This document shows positions 53,695 through 62,457 of a stretch of 64,000 nt of DNA, one piece after another. Under the pieces are notes generated by a model, which had not been told where the DNA came from, searched no databases, and saw only the letters and a program-made list of their open reading frames with translations. Source of the DNA: CAYMAZ01 sp964388575 (lineage in GTDB: Bacteria; Bacteroidota; Bacteroidia; Bacteroidales; DTU049); NCBI GenBank assembly GCA_964388575.1, contig CAYMAZ010000008.1, positions 1 through 64,000 of the forward strand. Direction: 5' to 3'. Position 1 is the stretch's first letter; the number at the start of each line of letters is the position of its first letter. The translations under genes were made by a program, and so were the position numbers.

Positions 53695-56430
53695 TCAAAT
53701 ATCAAAATCAAACAATGTCATCTGCTCATTGTTTTTTGAGTTTGAATCTTCATCAGGCTTTGTGGGATCAGGGAGTTCTGATTCACTATTTTTTTCCGGA
53801 TGGTTTCCGGAAGATGCTGGATGCTGTTCAACTGAAGTATTGTTTCCGTTCATTTCCTTTTCAGTCAATTCATCTTCAGAATCAGATGTCTGCACCTGCA
53901 TGTCATCAAGATCGAACGTTTCAATTTTATGAATTTCAATTTCTTTAATATTTTGATTCGTCAGTTTTTTGCCTTTGGCTTTGAAACTTTTAACTCCAAT
54001 GTATTCCGAAATAATGAGCAACTGATCTGGTTTTTCTTTTTTGTCTTTTTCTTTTTTAAAAATTATCTTTAATTCAGCGTCCCTGTACTCGATGAATTTG
54101 ATCAGTTTATTTCCGGCTGCTGCATCAATAAAATCATATGTTTTATTAACTGTCCCTTCTACATTGAATCGCTTCAGGTAGTAGCTTCCACTCGCTGATT
54201 CAAAATAAACAACAGAAAAAATATCAGAAGATTTAAACTTTTTGACCAGGATCATTCCATCATCAAAATGAATATGCATATGGAAGGGATAAATACAATA
54301 AGTGCCATTTTCGTAAAAAGCAACGATACTATCACTTCCCAAAAAATCACCTAGAAATTCTCCTCTGGAATCAGTATTAAGCCTTCTGGTTTCATAATCA
54401 TACCAAACTGCAGCAGCTTTTTGTACAGGCTTACCTTCAATTTTTACTGCGATTTTTCGTATTATATTTCTTGAAATAATATTTCCCTTTGAATTTCTGC
54501 CCTTAATAATAATGTCAGCAAAATCGAAATCAAACTGAAGTTTTTTCAATCTTGGTTTGGGCTTGAGGAAAACTGTGATCGTTTCAGTTTCACCAAGTGG
54601 ATTTGCTGAGAAATACACAACTGATCCCTGATCATTTCCGCATAAGTTATAGTCTTTGTCCCGGATAATTCCCGTCACTGCAAAACGCTTCACATAATAT
54701 AATTTGGATTTCTGATCCTGATAAATCACATTATATGTTGTGTTTTCATCATTTCTTTTGAACACATCAATATGAAGTACATTTTTCCCTATAAAAACTT
54801 TTTCTGAGATTTTGGTAACAAGGTAACTACCGTCTTCCTTGAATGCGATAATTTCATCAATGTCAGAACAATCTGTTACAAACTCATCCCTTTTGAGACC
54901 AAAACCTGCAAATCCTTCCTTTCTGTTAACATAAAGCTTTACATTTGATGCTGCCACTGCAGTAGCTTCGATCTGATCAAAACTTCTGATTTCGGTTTTT
55001 CGTTCACGTCCTTTGCCATACTTCTGTTTAATTCTTTGAAAGAACGAAACAGCATAATCCACAAGATTATCCAAATAACCCTGTACTTCAGCTATGTCAT
55101 CTTCAATTGATAAAATGATTTCATCAGCTTTGAAACTGTCATAACGGGAAATTCTTTTAATTTTGATTTCAGTAAGTCGAATAATATCATCACGTGTAAT
55201 TTCCCTATAGAACATATGTTTAAATGGCTCCAGTCCTCTATCAATGGTTTCAATGACAGATTCCCAGGTTTCACATTCCTCAATATCCCGATAAATTCGT
55301 TCTTCAATGAAAATTTTTTCAAGAGATGAAAATAAATGCTGCTCCCTAAGCTCACTCCGTTGAATTTCCAATTCCTTTCGCATCAGTTCAAGGGAGTTCT
55401 GAGTTGAGATTCTGAGCATCGTTTTCACATCCAAAAATGCAGGTCTGGATTCATGGATAACACATGAATTTGGACTAATACTAACTTCACAATCAGTGAA
55501 AGCATAAAGAGCATCAATTGTCTGGTCAGAATTTACACCCGGGGGTAAATGAATAAGTATTTCAACATTGGCAGCAGTGTTATCATCAATTTTTTTAATC
55601 TTCACCTTCCCCTTTTCACTTGCATTAATAATAGAATCAATTAGCGAATTGGTCGTTGTTGTGAAAGGTATTTCATTAATAATCAGAGTCCTTGGATCAG
55701 CTTTTGTAATTTTTGCTCTTACCCTGATCTTACCGCCCCTCAATCCTTCATTATATCTTGTTATATCTATTGATCCACCTGTAGGGAAATCGGGGAAAAT
55801 TTCAAAATCTTGTTTTTTTAATATTCGAATGGAAGCATCTATGAGCTCATTAAAGTTGTGAGGCATTATTTTTGAAGCCAGTCCAACGGCAATTCCTTCA
55901 ACACCCTGAGCCAGTAAAAGAGGAAATTTTACAGGAAAACACACTGGTTCCCTATTTCGTCCATCATAAGAAGAACGCCATTCTGTAATCTTAGGATTAA
56001 AGACAACATCAAGAGCAAATTTACTCAGTCTTGCCTCAATGTATCTTGGAGCTGCTGCTGAGTCCCCTGTCAGAATATTTCCCCAGTTTCCCTGACAATC
56101 AATAAGCAAATCTTTTTGTCCGAGTTGGACCAATGCATCGCCTATTGAAGCATCTCCGTGTGGATGATACTTCATTGTTTGCCCGATAATGTTTGCAACT
56201 TTATTGTAACGCCCGTCATCCATCTCTTTCATGGCATGCAAAAGTCGCCTCTGAACAGGCTTTAACCCATCCAGAAGTTCAGGAACTGCACGCTCAAGAA
56301 TAACGTAAGATGCATAATCCAGAAACCAATTCTCATACATGCCCGAAAGCTGCATAAAGCGTTGACGGTCATGTTTACTTCCATCAGTTTGTAAATGAAA
56401 TGATCCAATCGCATCTGAATCCATCATCAT
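53695..56430 (-). CDS. parC: DNA topoisomerase IV subunit A
   Basis: A 911-residue cleavage-reunion subunit of topoisomerase IV. The N-terminal domain has SYVILERAVPELLDGLKPVQ-type QRR sequence (about 41-62), the quinolone-region HPHGDASIGDAL (89-100) and the active-site tyrosine Y130 in APRYIEARL. A long C-terminal part of repeated beta-blade segments follows (about 490-840), then an acidic, Glu/Asp/Ser-rich tail. The residue aligned with Ser83 of E. coli GyrA is Ala94. It should pair with ParE, encoded 16.7 kb away. ParC is preferred over GyrA from the overall similarity to Bacteroidota ParC and the tail. Confidence 0.92.
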   Translation of the reverse strand: MMMDSDAIGSFHLQTDGSKHDRQRFMQLSGMYENWFLDYASYVILERAVPELLDGLKPVQRRLLHAMKEMDDGRYNKVANIIGQTMKYHPHGDASIGDALVQLGQKDLLIDCQGNWGNILTGDSAAAPRYIEARLSKFALDVVFNPKITEWRSSYDGRNREPVCFPVKFPLLLAQGVEGIAVGLASKIMPHNFNELIDASIRILKKQDFEIFPDFPTGGSIDITRYNEGLRGGKIRVRAKITKADPRTLIINEIPFTTTTNSLIDSIINASEKGKVKIKKIDDNTAANVEILIHLPPGVNSDQTIDALYAFTDCEVSISPNSCVIHESRPAFLDVKTMLRISTQNSLELMRKELEIQRSELREQHLFSSLEKIFIEERIYRDIEECETWESVIETIDRGLEPFKHMFYREITRDDIIRLTEIKIKRISRYDSFKADEIILSIEDDIAEVQGYLDNLVDYAVSFFQRIKQKYGKGRERKTEIRSFDQIEATAVAASNVKLYVNRKEGFAGFGLKRDEFVTDCSDIDEIIAFKEDGSYLVTKISEKVFIGKNVLHIDVFKRNDENTTYNVIYQDQKSKLYYVKRFAVTGIIRDKDYNLCGNDQGSVVYFSANPLGETETITVFLKPKPRLKKLQFDFDFADIIIKGRNSKGNIISRNIIRKIAVKIEGKPVQKAAAVWYDYETRRLNTDSRGEFLGDFLGSDSIVAFYENGTYCIYPFHMHIHFDDGMILVKKFKSSDIFSVVYFESASGSYYLKRFNVEGTVNKTYDFIDAAAGNKLIKFIEYRDAELKIIFKKEKDKKEKPDQLLIISEYIGVKSFKAKGKKLTNQNIKEIEIHKIETFDLDDMQVQTSDSEDELTEKEMNGNNTSVEQHPASSGNHPEKNSESELPDPTKPDEDSNSKNNEQMTLFDFDI

Positions 56431-56452
56431 GATTTTTCCTAATCAATTTATT

Positions 56453-58504
56453 CTATTTCCAAAATCGCAGTAAAATTATCTCAATTGCCAAAAATAACAA
56501 AGCCAAAATTAAAAATGTTTTCCACAAATGTTTCCCTTGTATCAACAACTGCATGTCATATTCCAATCCTGCATCGGATTCCAGTATTTCAATACCAGCA
56601 GTCTGATTCTGCCGGAATATTGAATCCAACTGATTTCTGCTGTAAAACTTCATCATGGATTCTTCATCAGAGTAATTAAACGATACCCCCTGTAATATTT
56701 TATCTCCTTCAGTTACAAGGTAATTCCCTGCATGCTGAATCATGTTGTGAACAAAAAGTGTAGAATGATTTCCTTCACTTTTCAGCTGAGGAATAAAATC
56801 AACTGTTTTGTCATGATTCACAATTCTGTAGTTATTTCCTTCCGACATATTGTCTGTTTCACCTGAAACTCTGACCGGATCATTGCTTCCGATAGTATAA
56901 TAAATATCGGAATGTGGTCTGCTTAAAAAAGCAATTTGATAAAAAACAGGGACAACAATTGCATGTTTATAAAAATCTGTAAATTCACTATTAAAAGGGC
57001 TTGTAAAATAGTAAACAGTGCCCTTCCCGACAGAAGCCATAACAAGAAAAGGTAATCCGTTCTGCATTTTCATCAGAGGTAGTCTCCAGCTCATTCCTGT
57101 TTCTACCAATGTCAGATATTTTTTTACAGATGGCAGATCAATGTCTTTTGGAACTCCTTCAAAAACGCCCTTGAATAGATCATGCCCGAGATTCAGATCA
57201 GAAATTCTCAACCCAGCAGGACTGATGTTTCCATATGTATCAAGACCCAGGCTGGTCATGAGCTGGTTTAAATTGCCTCCCTTTTCTTTAGCAGGAGGAA
57301 TAATTAACAGTGACCCTCCGGCACTTACAAACTCATTGATTTCCTGGATAAATGCACTCCCTGGTTCTTCCACTGCATCCAAAATCACCAGATGTGATTC
57401 TCTGACCCTTCCAAACTGTAGTTGTCTGATACCTGTTGAATTGAAATTAAACAACGGTTCATTTCTGAATATTGCTGCAACAGAATTGCTTAGTTGTTCC
57501 TTGCCGTAAACTGCAAGCACATTGATTTCAGGTAAAATTGTAAAAGAAAAATACATTTGATCATCAAATGTCACCGGACTATCCTGTATTTCAACATAAC
57601 ATTGATAAATACCACTCTCTGCAGGCACAAAGGACATCTCAGCGACAGTTTCTCCATTGGGCGCAAGATCAAAAGATGAGACTGAACGGCGGGATTCGTT
57701 TACAAACAGCTCAATTGGAACATTTTCATATGGCTCATCTGAATGATTTCTAATTTTGATACTGAGTAAAACCTGCCTGCCTGGTTGTAAGACTGGAGAA
57801 TCAAACCACACCGAATCGATTGCTGCATTTGGCACTGGTGTTCCTTCAACAGGGATCATATACAAAGGGAACAACATTGTATCGGGCAACTGATCAGGAT
57901 CAATAAAGCTATGCTGAAAGTCAGATATGACAAAACCAATCGTATTATCAGAAGAAATTTGATGGGATGCCTCCGCAAATTTTATGAGCAAATCATTGAA
58001 GGTCATTGAAAAAGATGAAATCTGAAGTTCAGATACTTTATCAGAAAATTGCCTGGAAGACAAAGGCCTGAACATTGATGCATCCCGCAAATTTGAAAAA
58101 AGCAGAAATCTGTCTGATACTGAAAATCCTCCGGCAATACTGAGAGCAATACTTTGTGCTTCACTCAATCTTGAATGATATGACTCACCTGCCTCCATAC
58201 TGAAGGAATTATCAACGTATACAAAAATAATTTTTTCTTTTACACTATCTGTCGATGCTCCAGACCTGGGAATAAAAGGTCTGGCAAAAGCAATCACAAG
58301 AGATACAATTGCAAAAATTCTCAATAGTAGAATAATGAGATGCTTAATTCTTGATTTTTTTCTGGTTTCGAGCTGGACATTACGCAATAGCCTGGTACTT
58401 GAAAAAAGAACAATTCTGAACTTTCTCAGTCTGAACAAATGAATAAGCAAAGGCAGTGTTACTGCCAAAAGCCCCCAAAGCACAAAAGGATAAACAAATT
58501 GCAT
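56453..58504 (-). CDS. BatA-domain membrane protein
   Basis: A 683-residue inner-membrane protein. It begins with the BatA/aerotolerance N-terminal signature FVYPFVLWGLLAVTLPLLIH and HLIILLLRIFAIVSLVIAFA (two helices). A VWA-like domain follows (about 90-210, FVYVDNSFSMEAG with the metal-ion-dependent DxSxS motif intact), then beta-sandwich and glutaminase-like segments, and a final helix with WKTFLILALLFLAIEIILL. Members are tied to the Bacteroides aerotolerance operon or are free-standing. It is 22 bases after parC in the opposite reading order, that is, upstream of it on the minus strand, so it may be co-transcribed with parC. Confidence 0.87.
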   Translation of the reverse strand: MQFVYPFVLWGLLAVTLPLLIHLFRLRKFRIVLFSSTRLLRNVQLETRKKSRIKHLIILLLRIFAIVSLVIAFARPFIPRSGASTDSVKEKIIFVYVDNSFSMEAGESYHSRLSEAQSIALSIAGGFSVSDRFLLFSNLRDASMFRPLSSRQFSDKVSELQISSFSMTFNDLLIKFAEASHQISSDNTIGFVISDFQHSFIDPDQLPDTMLFPLYMIPVEGTPVPNAAIDSVWFDSPVLQPGRQVLLSIKIRNHSDEPYENVPIELFVNESRRSVSSFDLAPNGETVAEMSFVPAESGIYQCYVEIQDSPVTFDDQMYFSFTILPEINVLAVYGKEQLSNSVAAIFRNEPLFNFNSTGIRQLQFGRVRESHLVILDAVEEPGSAFIQEINEFVSAGGSLLIIPPAKEKGGNLNQLMTSLGLDTYGNISPAGLRISDLNLGHDLFKGVFEGVPKDIDLPSVKKYLTLVETGMSWRLPLMKMQNGLPFLVMASVGKGTVYYFTSPFNSEFTDFYKHAIVVPVFYQIAFLSRPHSDIYYTIGSNDPVRVSGETDNMSEGNNYRIVNHDKTVDFIPQLKSEGNHSTLFVHNMIQHAGNYLVTEGDKILQGVSFNYSDEESMMKFYSRNQLDSIFRQNQTAGIEILESDAGLEYDMQLLIQGKHLWKTFLILALLFLAIEIILLRFWK

Positions 58505-58532
58505 AACGAACCTACAGGTTTACAGTGAGACC

Positions 58533-58958
58533 CTATGAATATTCCTCATTAAGATACGTCTTCAAACGCATGGTAATTATTTCCACAAATTGTTTGAGAG
58601 GTTTATCAACCACAACTGAAAGCATCGGATTGACATCGGCATCAACGACAAATTGAAACTCAGCAGTTGATGGATTTTGAATATTTTGAGTAATCAGTGT
58701 TGTCAGAAAAAAAGGCACCGGGAACCCGCTGTCAGGTGAAGGTTGAATTACAATTTTTGTATCCGGGTCACGTGAAACGTATGTCAGCTTTAATTTCCCC
58801 ATTCCCTGCACAGAAAACACACAATAATCGGCTGTGGCTTCCCAGTCATGAATCTGTTCCGGTAAAAACTTCTCAAAATGTCTGAAATCAGATAAAAAGT
58901 TAAAGATCACACCTGCAGGTTGGCGAACCTCTTCAACAACACCTTCATATTTACGCAT
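58533..58958 (-). CDS. SRPBCC-fold (START-like) protein
   Basis: A 141-residue single-domain protein of the SRPBCC/polyketide-cyclase-like type: NFLSDFRHFEKFLPEQIHDW, CVFSVQGMGKLKLTYVS, and a long C-terminal helix (KPLKQFVEIITMRLKTYLNE). These fold around a hydrophobic pocket, and many Bacteroidota have such genes of unknown ligand. It starts 3 bases after the pyrE stop, so it belongs to the pyrE transcript. Confidence 0.85.
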   Translation of the reverse strand: MRKYEGVVEEVRQPAGVIFNFLSDFRHFEKFLPEQIHDWEATADYCVFSVQGMGKLKLTYVSRDPDTKIVIQPSPDSGFPVPFFLTTLITQNIQNPSTAEFQFVVDADVNPMLSVVVDKPLKQFVEIITMRLKTYLNEEYS

Positions 58959-58961
58959 AAA

Positions 58962-59606
58962 TTACTTCCCCCATTCTTCTGGTTTTTGTCTCCAATCCTT
59001 CAATGTATCAAGCTGCTGAGTACCGATGATTCCGTTTTCAGATGCTATTTGAATAATGGTTTCATAATCAGAGAGTGTAAATAGTGGACATTTTGCATCT
59101 TTAAATTTCTTTTTGGCGACATCAAATCCATAAGTAAAAATGGCAACCATGCCCACAACATTACATCCTGCCTCACGCAAGGCCTGGACAACAGAAATAC
59201 TGCTTCCACCGGTGGATATCAAATCTTCAACAACAACAACGTTGCTTCCTGATTCAACATGACCTTCAATGCGGTTCTGCAATCCATGTCCTTTGGATTC
59301 TCCTCTCACATAAACAAAGGGTAATCCCATGTCCTGGGCAACAAGTGCCCCAAGAGCAATCCCTCCAGTTGCAACACCTGCAACAACATTGGGTGTTGCA
59401 TAACTTTCATTAATACATTTCACCATTTCCTGTCTCAGGTAAGTTCGGATTACAGGATAAGACAATGTTTTCCTGTTATCACAGTATATGGGAGATTTCC
59501 ATCCTGAAGCCCAGGTAAATGGATTTGCCGGATTCATTTTTATTGCTTTAATTTGCAATAAATATTCAGCAGTTTTTTTGGCACTTTCTAAATTATACAG
59601 TCTCAT
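58962..59606 (-). CDS. pyrE: Orotate phosphoribosyltransferase
   Basis: A 214-residue enzyme that makes OMP from orotate and PRPP in pyrimidine synthesis. Motifs: FTWASGWKSPIYCDNRKTLS, GVATGGIALGALVAQDMG, FVYVRGESKGHGLQNRIEGH and the PRPP loop VVVVEDLISTGGSSISVVQA. The length is as usual for the family. The start codon (59606-59604) overlaps that of the divergent NUDIX gene by two bases, and the -7 element lies 4 bases before it. Its N-terminus (NLESAKKTAEYLLQIKAI) begins directly as in relatives, so the start is unlikely to be further in. Confidence 0.95.
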   Translation of the reverse strand: MRLYNLESAKKTAEYLLQIKAIKMNPANPFTWASGWKSPIYCDNRKTLSYPVIRTYLRQEMVKCINESYATPNVVAGVATGGIALGALVAQDMGLPFVYVRGESKGHGLQNRIEGHVESGSNVVVVEDLISTGGSSISVVQALREAGCNVVGMVAIFTYGFDVAKKKFKDAKCPLFTLSDYETIIQIASENGIIGTQQLDTLKDWRQKPEEWGK

Positions 59607-60234
59607 GGTGCAAAAATATAAAGTTTTTTACAAATCCAATGAAATTGTTTTTGAAAATTCTCCACCTCAGGACATCTGCAATAATCAGGTACACTCCATG
59701 ATCAACCCTGAGAACAAGCAGCTGATGACTGCACTTAATGCGTGTTTCATTGAGAATACAGGGATTTCAAAATTACACGTTATTTCCAGTGATCCTGAAA
59801 CAGCCTTTCAAAATTTCATCAAAAACCTTTTTCTGATTGAAGCTGCCGGAGGAATTATAATCAACGAACAGAAGGAATGGTTGCTCATCAAAAGAAGTGG
59901 TGTATGGGATCTTCCAAAAGGAAAAGTAGATGCAGGCGAAACTATCAAACAGGCTGCAATTCGTGAAGTCAAAGAAGAAACAGGGATTGAATCTGTGAGT
60001 ATTGTTAAGGAGCTGAGTCCCACCTATCATATTTACCCACTTGATCATGAATGGGTATTTAAAAAGACATACTGGTTTCTTATGCTTGGCTCAAAAGGGA
60101 GATTGCGACCTCAAGCTGAAGAAAGAATTTCAGAAGCTGTTTGGATGAATGAACACTCTATAAAAAAAGTAATTCCTCTCATGTACGCCTCCCTCTTAAA
60201 TGTTATCAAGGAAGCAGGTGTGATCTTTTATTAG
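59605..60234 (+). CDS. NUDIX hydrolase
   Basis: A 209-residue protein: an N-terminal part of about 70 residues (YKVFYKSNEIVFENS) and a NUDIX domain with the complete box G106-x5-E112...REVKEETGI (120-128). It hydrolyses a nucleoside diphosphate linked to X; the substrate is unknown. The ATG at 59605 shares two bases with the ATG of pyrE on the other strand (CATG). The next codon is GTG, so the start could be 59608. The N-terminal strand begins at once, as in Bacteroidota relatives, so a much later start is unlikely. Confidence 0.9.
   Translation: MVQKYKVFYKSNEIVFENSPPQDICNNQVHSMINPENKQLMTALNACFIENTGISKLHVISSDPETAFQNFIKNLFLIEAAGGIIINEQKEWLLIKRSGVWDLPKGKVDAGETIKQAAIREVKEETGIESVSIVKELSPTYHIYPLDHEWVFKKTYWFLMLGSKGRLRPQAEERISEAVWMNEHSIKKVIPLMYASLLNVIKEAGVIFY
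59610..59639 (-). promoter_or_regulatory. Promoter of pyrE inside the NUDIX coding sequence
   Basis: On the minus strand: TTG (59639-59637), an 18-base spacer, and TATTTTTGC (59618-59610). Only 4 bases separate the -7 core from the pyrE ATG, so transcription should start at about the start codon. The whole promoter lies within the first dozen codons of the divergent gene. Confidence 0.6.
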
Positions 60235-60258
60235 CTTTAAGAATCAAATTTCAACTTT

Positions 60259-60267
60259 TACTTTTGT
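60259..60267 (+). promoter_or_regulatory. -7 element of the M28 peptidase gene
   Basis: TACTTTTGT matches TAnnTTTGY, 25 bases before the ATG at 60293, in the 58-base gap after the NUDIX gene. Confidence 0.5.
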
Positions 60268-60292
60268 AAAAATAAACACAATTGATTTTATC

Positions 60293-61771
60293 ATGCAAAC
60301 AAAAATAATTCTTTCGTTCGTTTTTTGTTTTGTATCTGTTCTTGTTGTTGATTCTCAAACAACACCTCAGATATCAGCAGACAGTCTGGAAAAACATGTA
60401 TATTACCTTGCATCTGATGAACTTCAGGGTCGAAATACCGGTTCTGAAGGTCAGAAAATAGCAGCAAAATACATTGCTGATTATTTCAATGATTTTGGTC
60501 TTATTCCTGCCGGAAACTCAGATAATAATCCTTATTTCCAGGAATTTTTCATATCAGAGCATACTGTTTTGTTCAGATTCCCAATGTATCAAAGCAAGAT
60601 GATGCCATTTCAGAAATCAGCCCGACATAACTTCATATATTTCGGAACAGATGAAAATTCTGGAAAATGGCAGGATGAAACTATTTGTACAAACCCGGTG
60701 AATTGCTGTGAACATGTTCAAATGTTCAGGTTTTTCAGAGCAAATAACCTGAATGAAGTATTCGATTCCATAAGAATTTATCACCGGAACTGTCATAATA
60801 ATAAATTCATCTGCCTTTTGCCGGCGCTGGAAATACGTGAAGTAGCAAAAGGACAACCTGAAAGAAACAGCTTGTTTTATTCTACTGATGGGGAAATAAA
60901 GTCTCTCACTTATGGCAACCCGGGAAAATATATTGATAACAGCCAATATTGTCTTGTCCGGGATTTTGTAACAGAGATGAAAGGTGTTGAACTGATCCTG
61001 GTCAGCCCTGACTTTCTTATTGAACGGGGATATGTTCCTCACGAACCTTCAGGACTGGATTCAGTAAATTTCAGCATTTTTAAAGGTCGCATGCATGAAA
61101 CAATCAATACTGAAAATGTGATCGGATTTATTGAAGGAGGCAAAAATAAAAGTCAGGTCATCGTGATCGGAGCACATTACGACCATATTGGAACCGGAAA
61201 AGCCGGAATTTTTAACGGCGCTGATGACAATGCATCAGGGACAGCAGCTCTAATTGAGCTGGCCAGGCATTTTTCAATGGCCAAACAAAATGATGAACTT
61301 GATGGTAGAAGTATCCTCTTTATTGCTTTTACAGGCGAAGAGAAAGGTTTGCTTGGTTCGGATGTTTATATGCAGTTTCCCACTTTCTCCGTTGACTCAA
61401 CTATTTTTATGCTAAACATGGATATGATCGGCCGACCTCCTTACCCTAATGACAAGAAAGGTGTTGTATTTTATGCATCTTATGGAAACAAAAAAAAGGA
61501 CATAAAAAAAATTGTCAAAAAAAGTGGTCGTCAGATTGGAAGTGCAAAAGCATTTAAAAATTCAGGATTTCTAAACAGCTTTTTATGGCGCCATGGATCA
61601 GATCACGACAGATTTGTTAATCAGGGGATTTCTTCTGTTGTTTTTTTTACTGGGTTACACGAAGATTATCACAAATCGACGGATACAGCAGAGAAATTAA
61701 ATTACAAAAATATGTCTGAAATTACGAAACTTATGTATCTGACTGCATACTACTTTATGAAAAACAACTGA
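60293..61771 (+). CDS. M28-family zinc peptidase
   Basis: A 492-residue exported metallopeptidase with a signal peptide (about 1-21, ending VVDSQ). An N-terminal segment with LASDELQGRNTGSEGQKIAA is followed by an inserted region (about 100-270). The M28 catalytic domain then carries GAHYDHIG (H295), FNGADDNASGT (about D311/D312), AFTGEEKGLLGS (E349/E350), NMDMIGRP (D377) and a late WRHGSDHDRF. The co-catalytic metal residues and the catalytic Glu are all present. It probably acts as an aminopeptidase in the envelope or outside. It is a single-gene unit converging on the HAD gene. Confidence 0.9.
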   Translation: MQTKIILSFVFCFVSVLVVDSQTTPQISADSLEKHVYYLASDELQGRNTGSEGQKIAAKYIADYFNDFGLIPAGNSDNNPYFQEFFISEHTVLFRFPMYQSKMMPFQKSARHNFIYFGTDENSGKWQDETICTNPVNCCEHVQMFRFFRANNLNEVFDSIRIYHRNCHNNKFICLLPALEIREVAKGQPERNSLFYSTDGEIKSLTYGNPGKYIDNSQYCLVRDFVTEMKGVELILVSPDFLIERGYVPHEPSGLDSVNFSIFKGRMHETINTENVIGFIEGGKNKSQVIVIGAHYDHIGTGKAGIFNGADDNASGTAALIELARHFSMAKQNDELDGRSILFIAFTGEEKGLLGSDVYMQFPTFSVDSTIFMLNMDMIGRPPYPNDKKGVVFYASYGNKKKDIKKIVKKSGRQIGSAKAFKNSGFLNSFLWRHGSDHDRFVNQGISSVVFFTGLHEDYHKSTDTAEKLNYKNMSEITKLMYLTAYYFMKNN

Positions 61772-61814
61772 TACTCTTCATCAACCACTTGATTAATTGC
61801 AATTTGGCTTCTTT

Positions 61815-62444
61815 CTATTCGAAAAGAAATAGAAGTTTGTCACAGACGTCAGTGTCATCATCAATATGTAAGGTTTGAAAGCCAAACCTTACTGCTGCAG
61901 AAATATGCACCAGTGTATCATCCACGAAAAGAATTTTCTGAACATCCGTCTCCAGTTCCTGTGCAACAGTCATGAAAATCCGTTTTTCTGGTTTTCTCAT
62001 GCCCATTCTGAAAGAATAAAAAGCATGGTCAAATATTGATTCTAAGGATTCTTCACCCATGATTTTGATTTTTTGAGAGTAATATCTGTAATGAATTACA
62101 TTGGTGTTGCTCAACAGAGCAATTCTGAATTTTTTTCTTATTTTTTTTAAAAACTCAATCCGATATTCAGGAAAATCAAGGATCATCGAATTCCAAGCAT
62201 TGAGAAGTTGCTTATCAGAAACATGATCTGGTAATAACTTTCTGATTTCATCAAAAAGCCTCGTTTGATCAATTTCGCCCCTGTCAAGCTTATCAAACAA
62301 ACCTGATTGTGAATATTTACCAAAGCAGGCACGGGAATCTTTCAACCCCAGTTGTTCCAGCTTATTCTGGGTTAAGGCAAAATCAATGTTGAGTATCACT
62401 CCCCCCAGATCAAAAACAATAACCTCCGGATATTTCAGAACAAT
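61815..62444 (-). CDS. HAD-family (YihX-like) phosphatase with no canonical start
   Basis: A HAD subfamily IA phosphatase of about 209 residues. Motif I is VIVFDLGGVIL with the nucleophile Asp, then LLSNTNVIHY (motif II), GMRKPEKRIFM (motif III Lys) and LFVDDTLVHI (motif IV). ATG, GTG or TTG is missing in frame before motif I: the first GTG, at 62399, is the last codon of FDLGGV and would cut off the nucleophile. Reading frame starts before that are ATT at 62444, ATC at 62447 or CTG at 62438; a stop lies at 62468-62466. I give 62444 (ATT), 13 bases after pgk; the true start is uncertain. A sequence error is the other explanation. Confidence 0.75.
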   Translation of the reverse strand: MVLKYPEVIVFDLGGVILNIDFALTQNKLEQLGLKDSRACFGKYSQSGLFDKLDRGEIDQTRLFDEIRKLLPDHVSDKQLLNAWNSMILDFPEYRIEFLKKIRKKFRIALLSNTNVIHYRYYSQKIKIMGEESLESIFDHAFYSFRMGMRKPEKRIFMTVAQELETDVQKILFVDDTLVHISAAVRFGFQTLHIDDDTDVCDKLLFLFE

Positions 62445-62457
62445 GATGTTTAAGGGT

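Noticed and set aside
57018..57509. Plus-strand frame of 163 codons over the BatA-like gene
   Set aside because: Antisense shadow; no start context and no family features.
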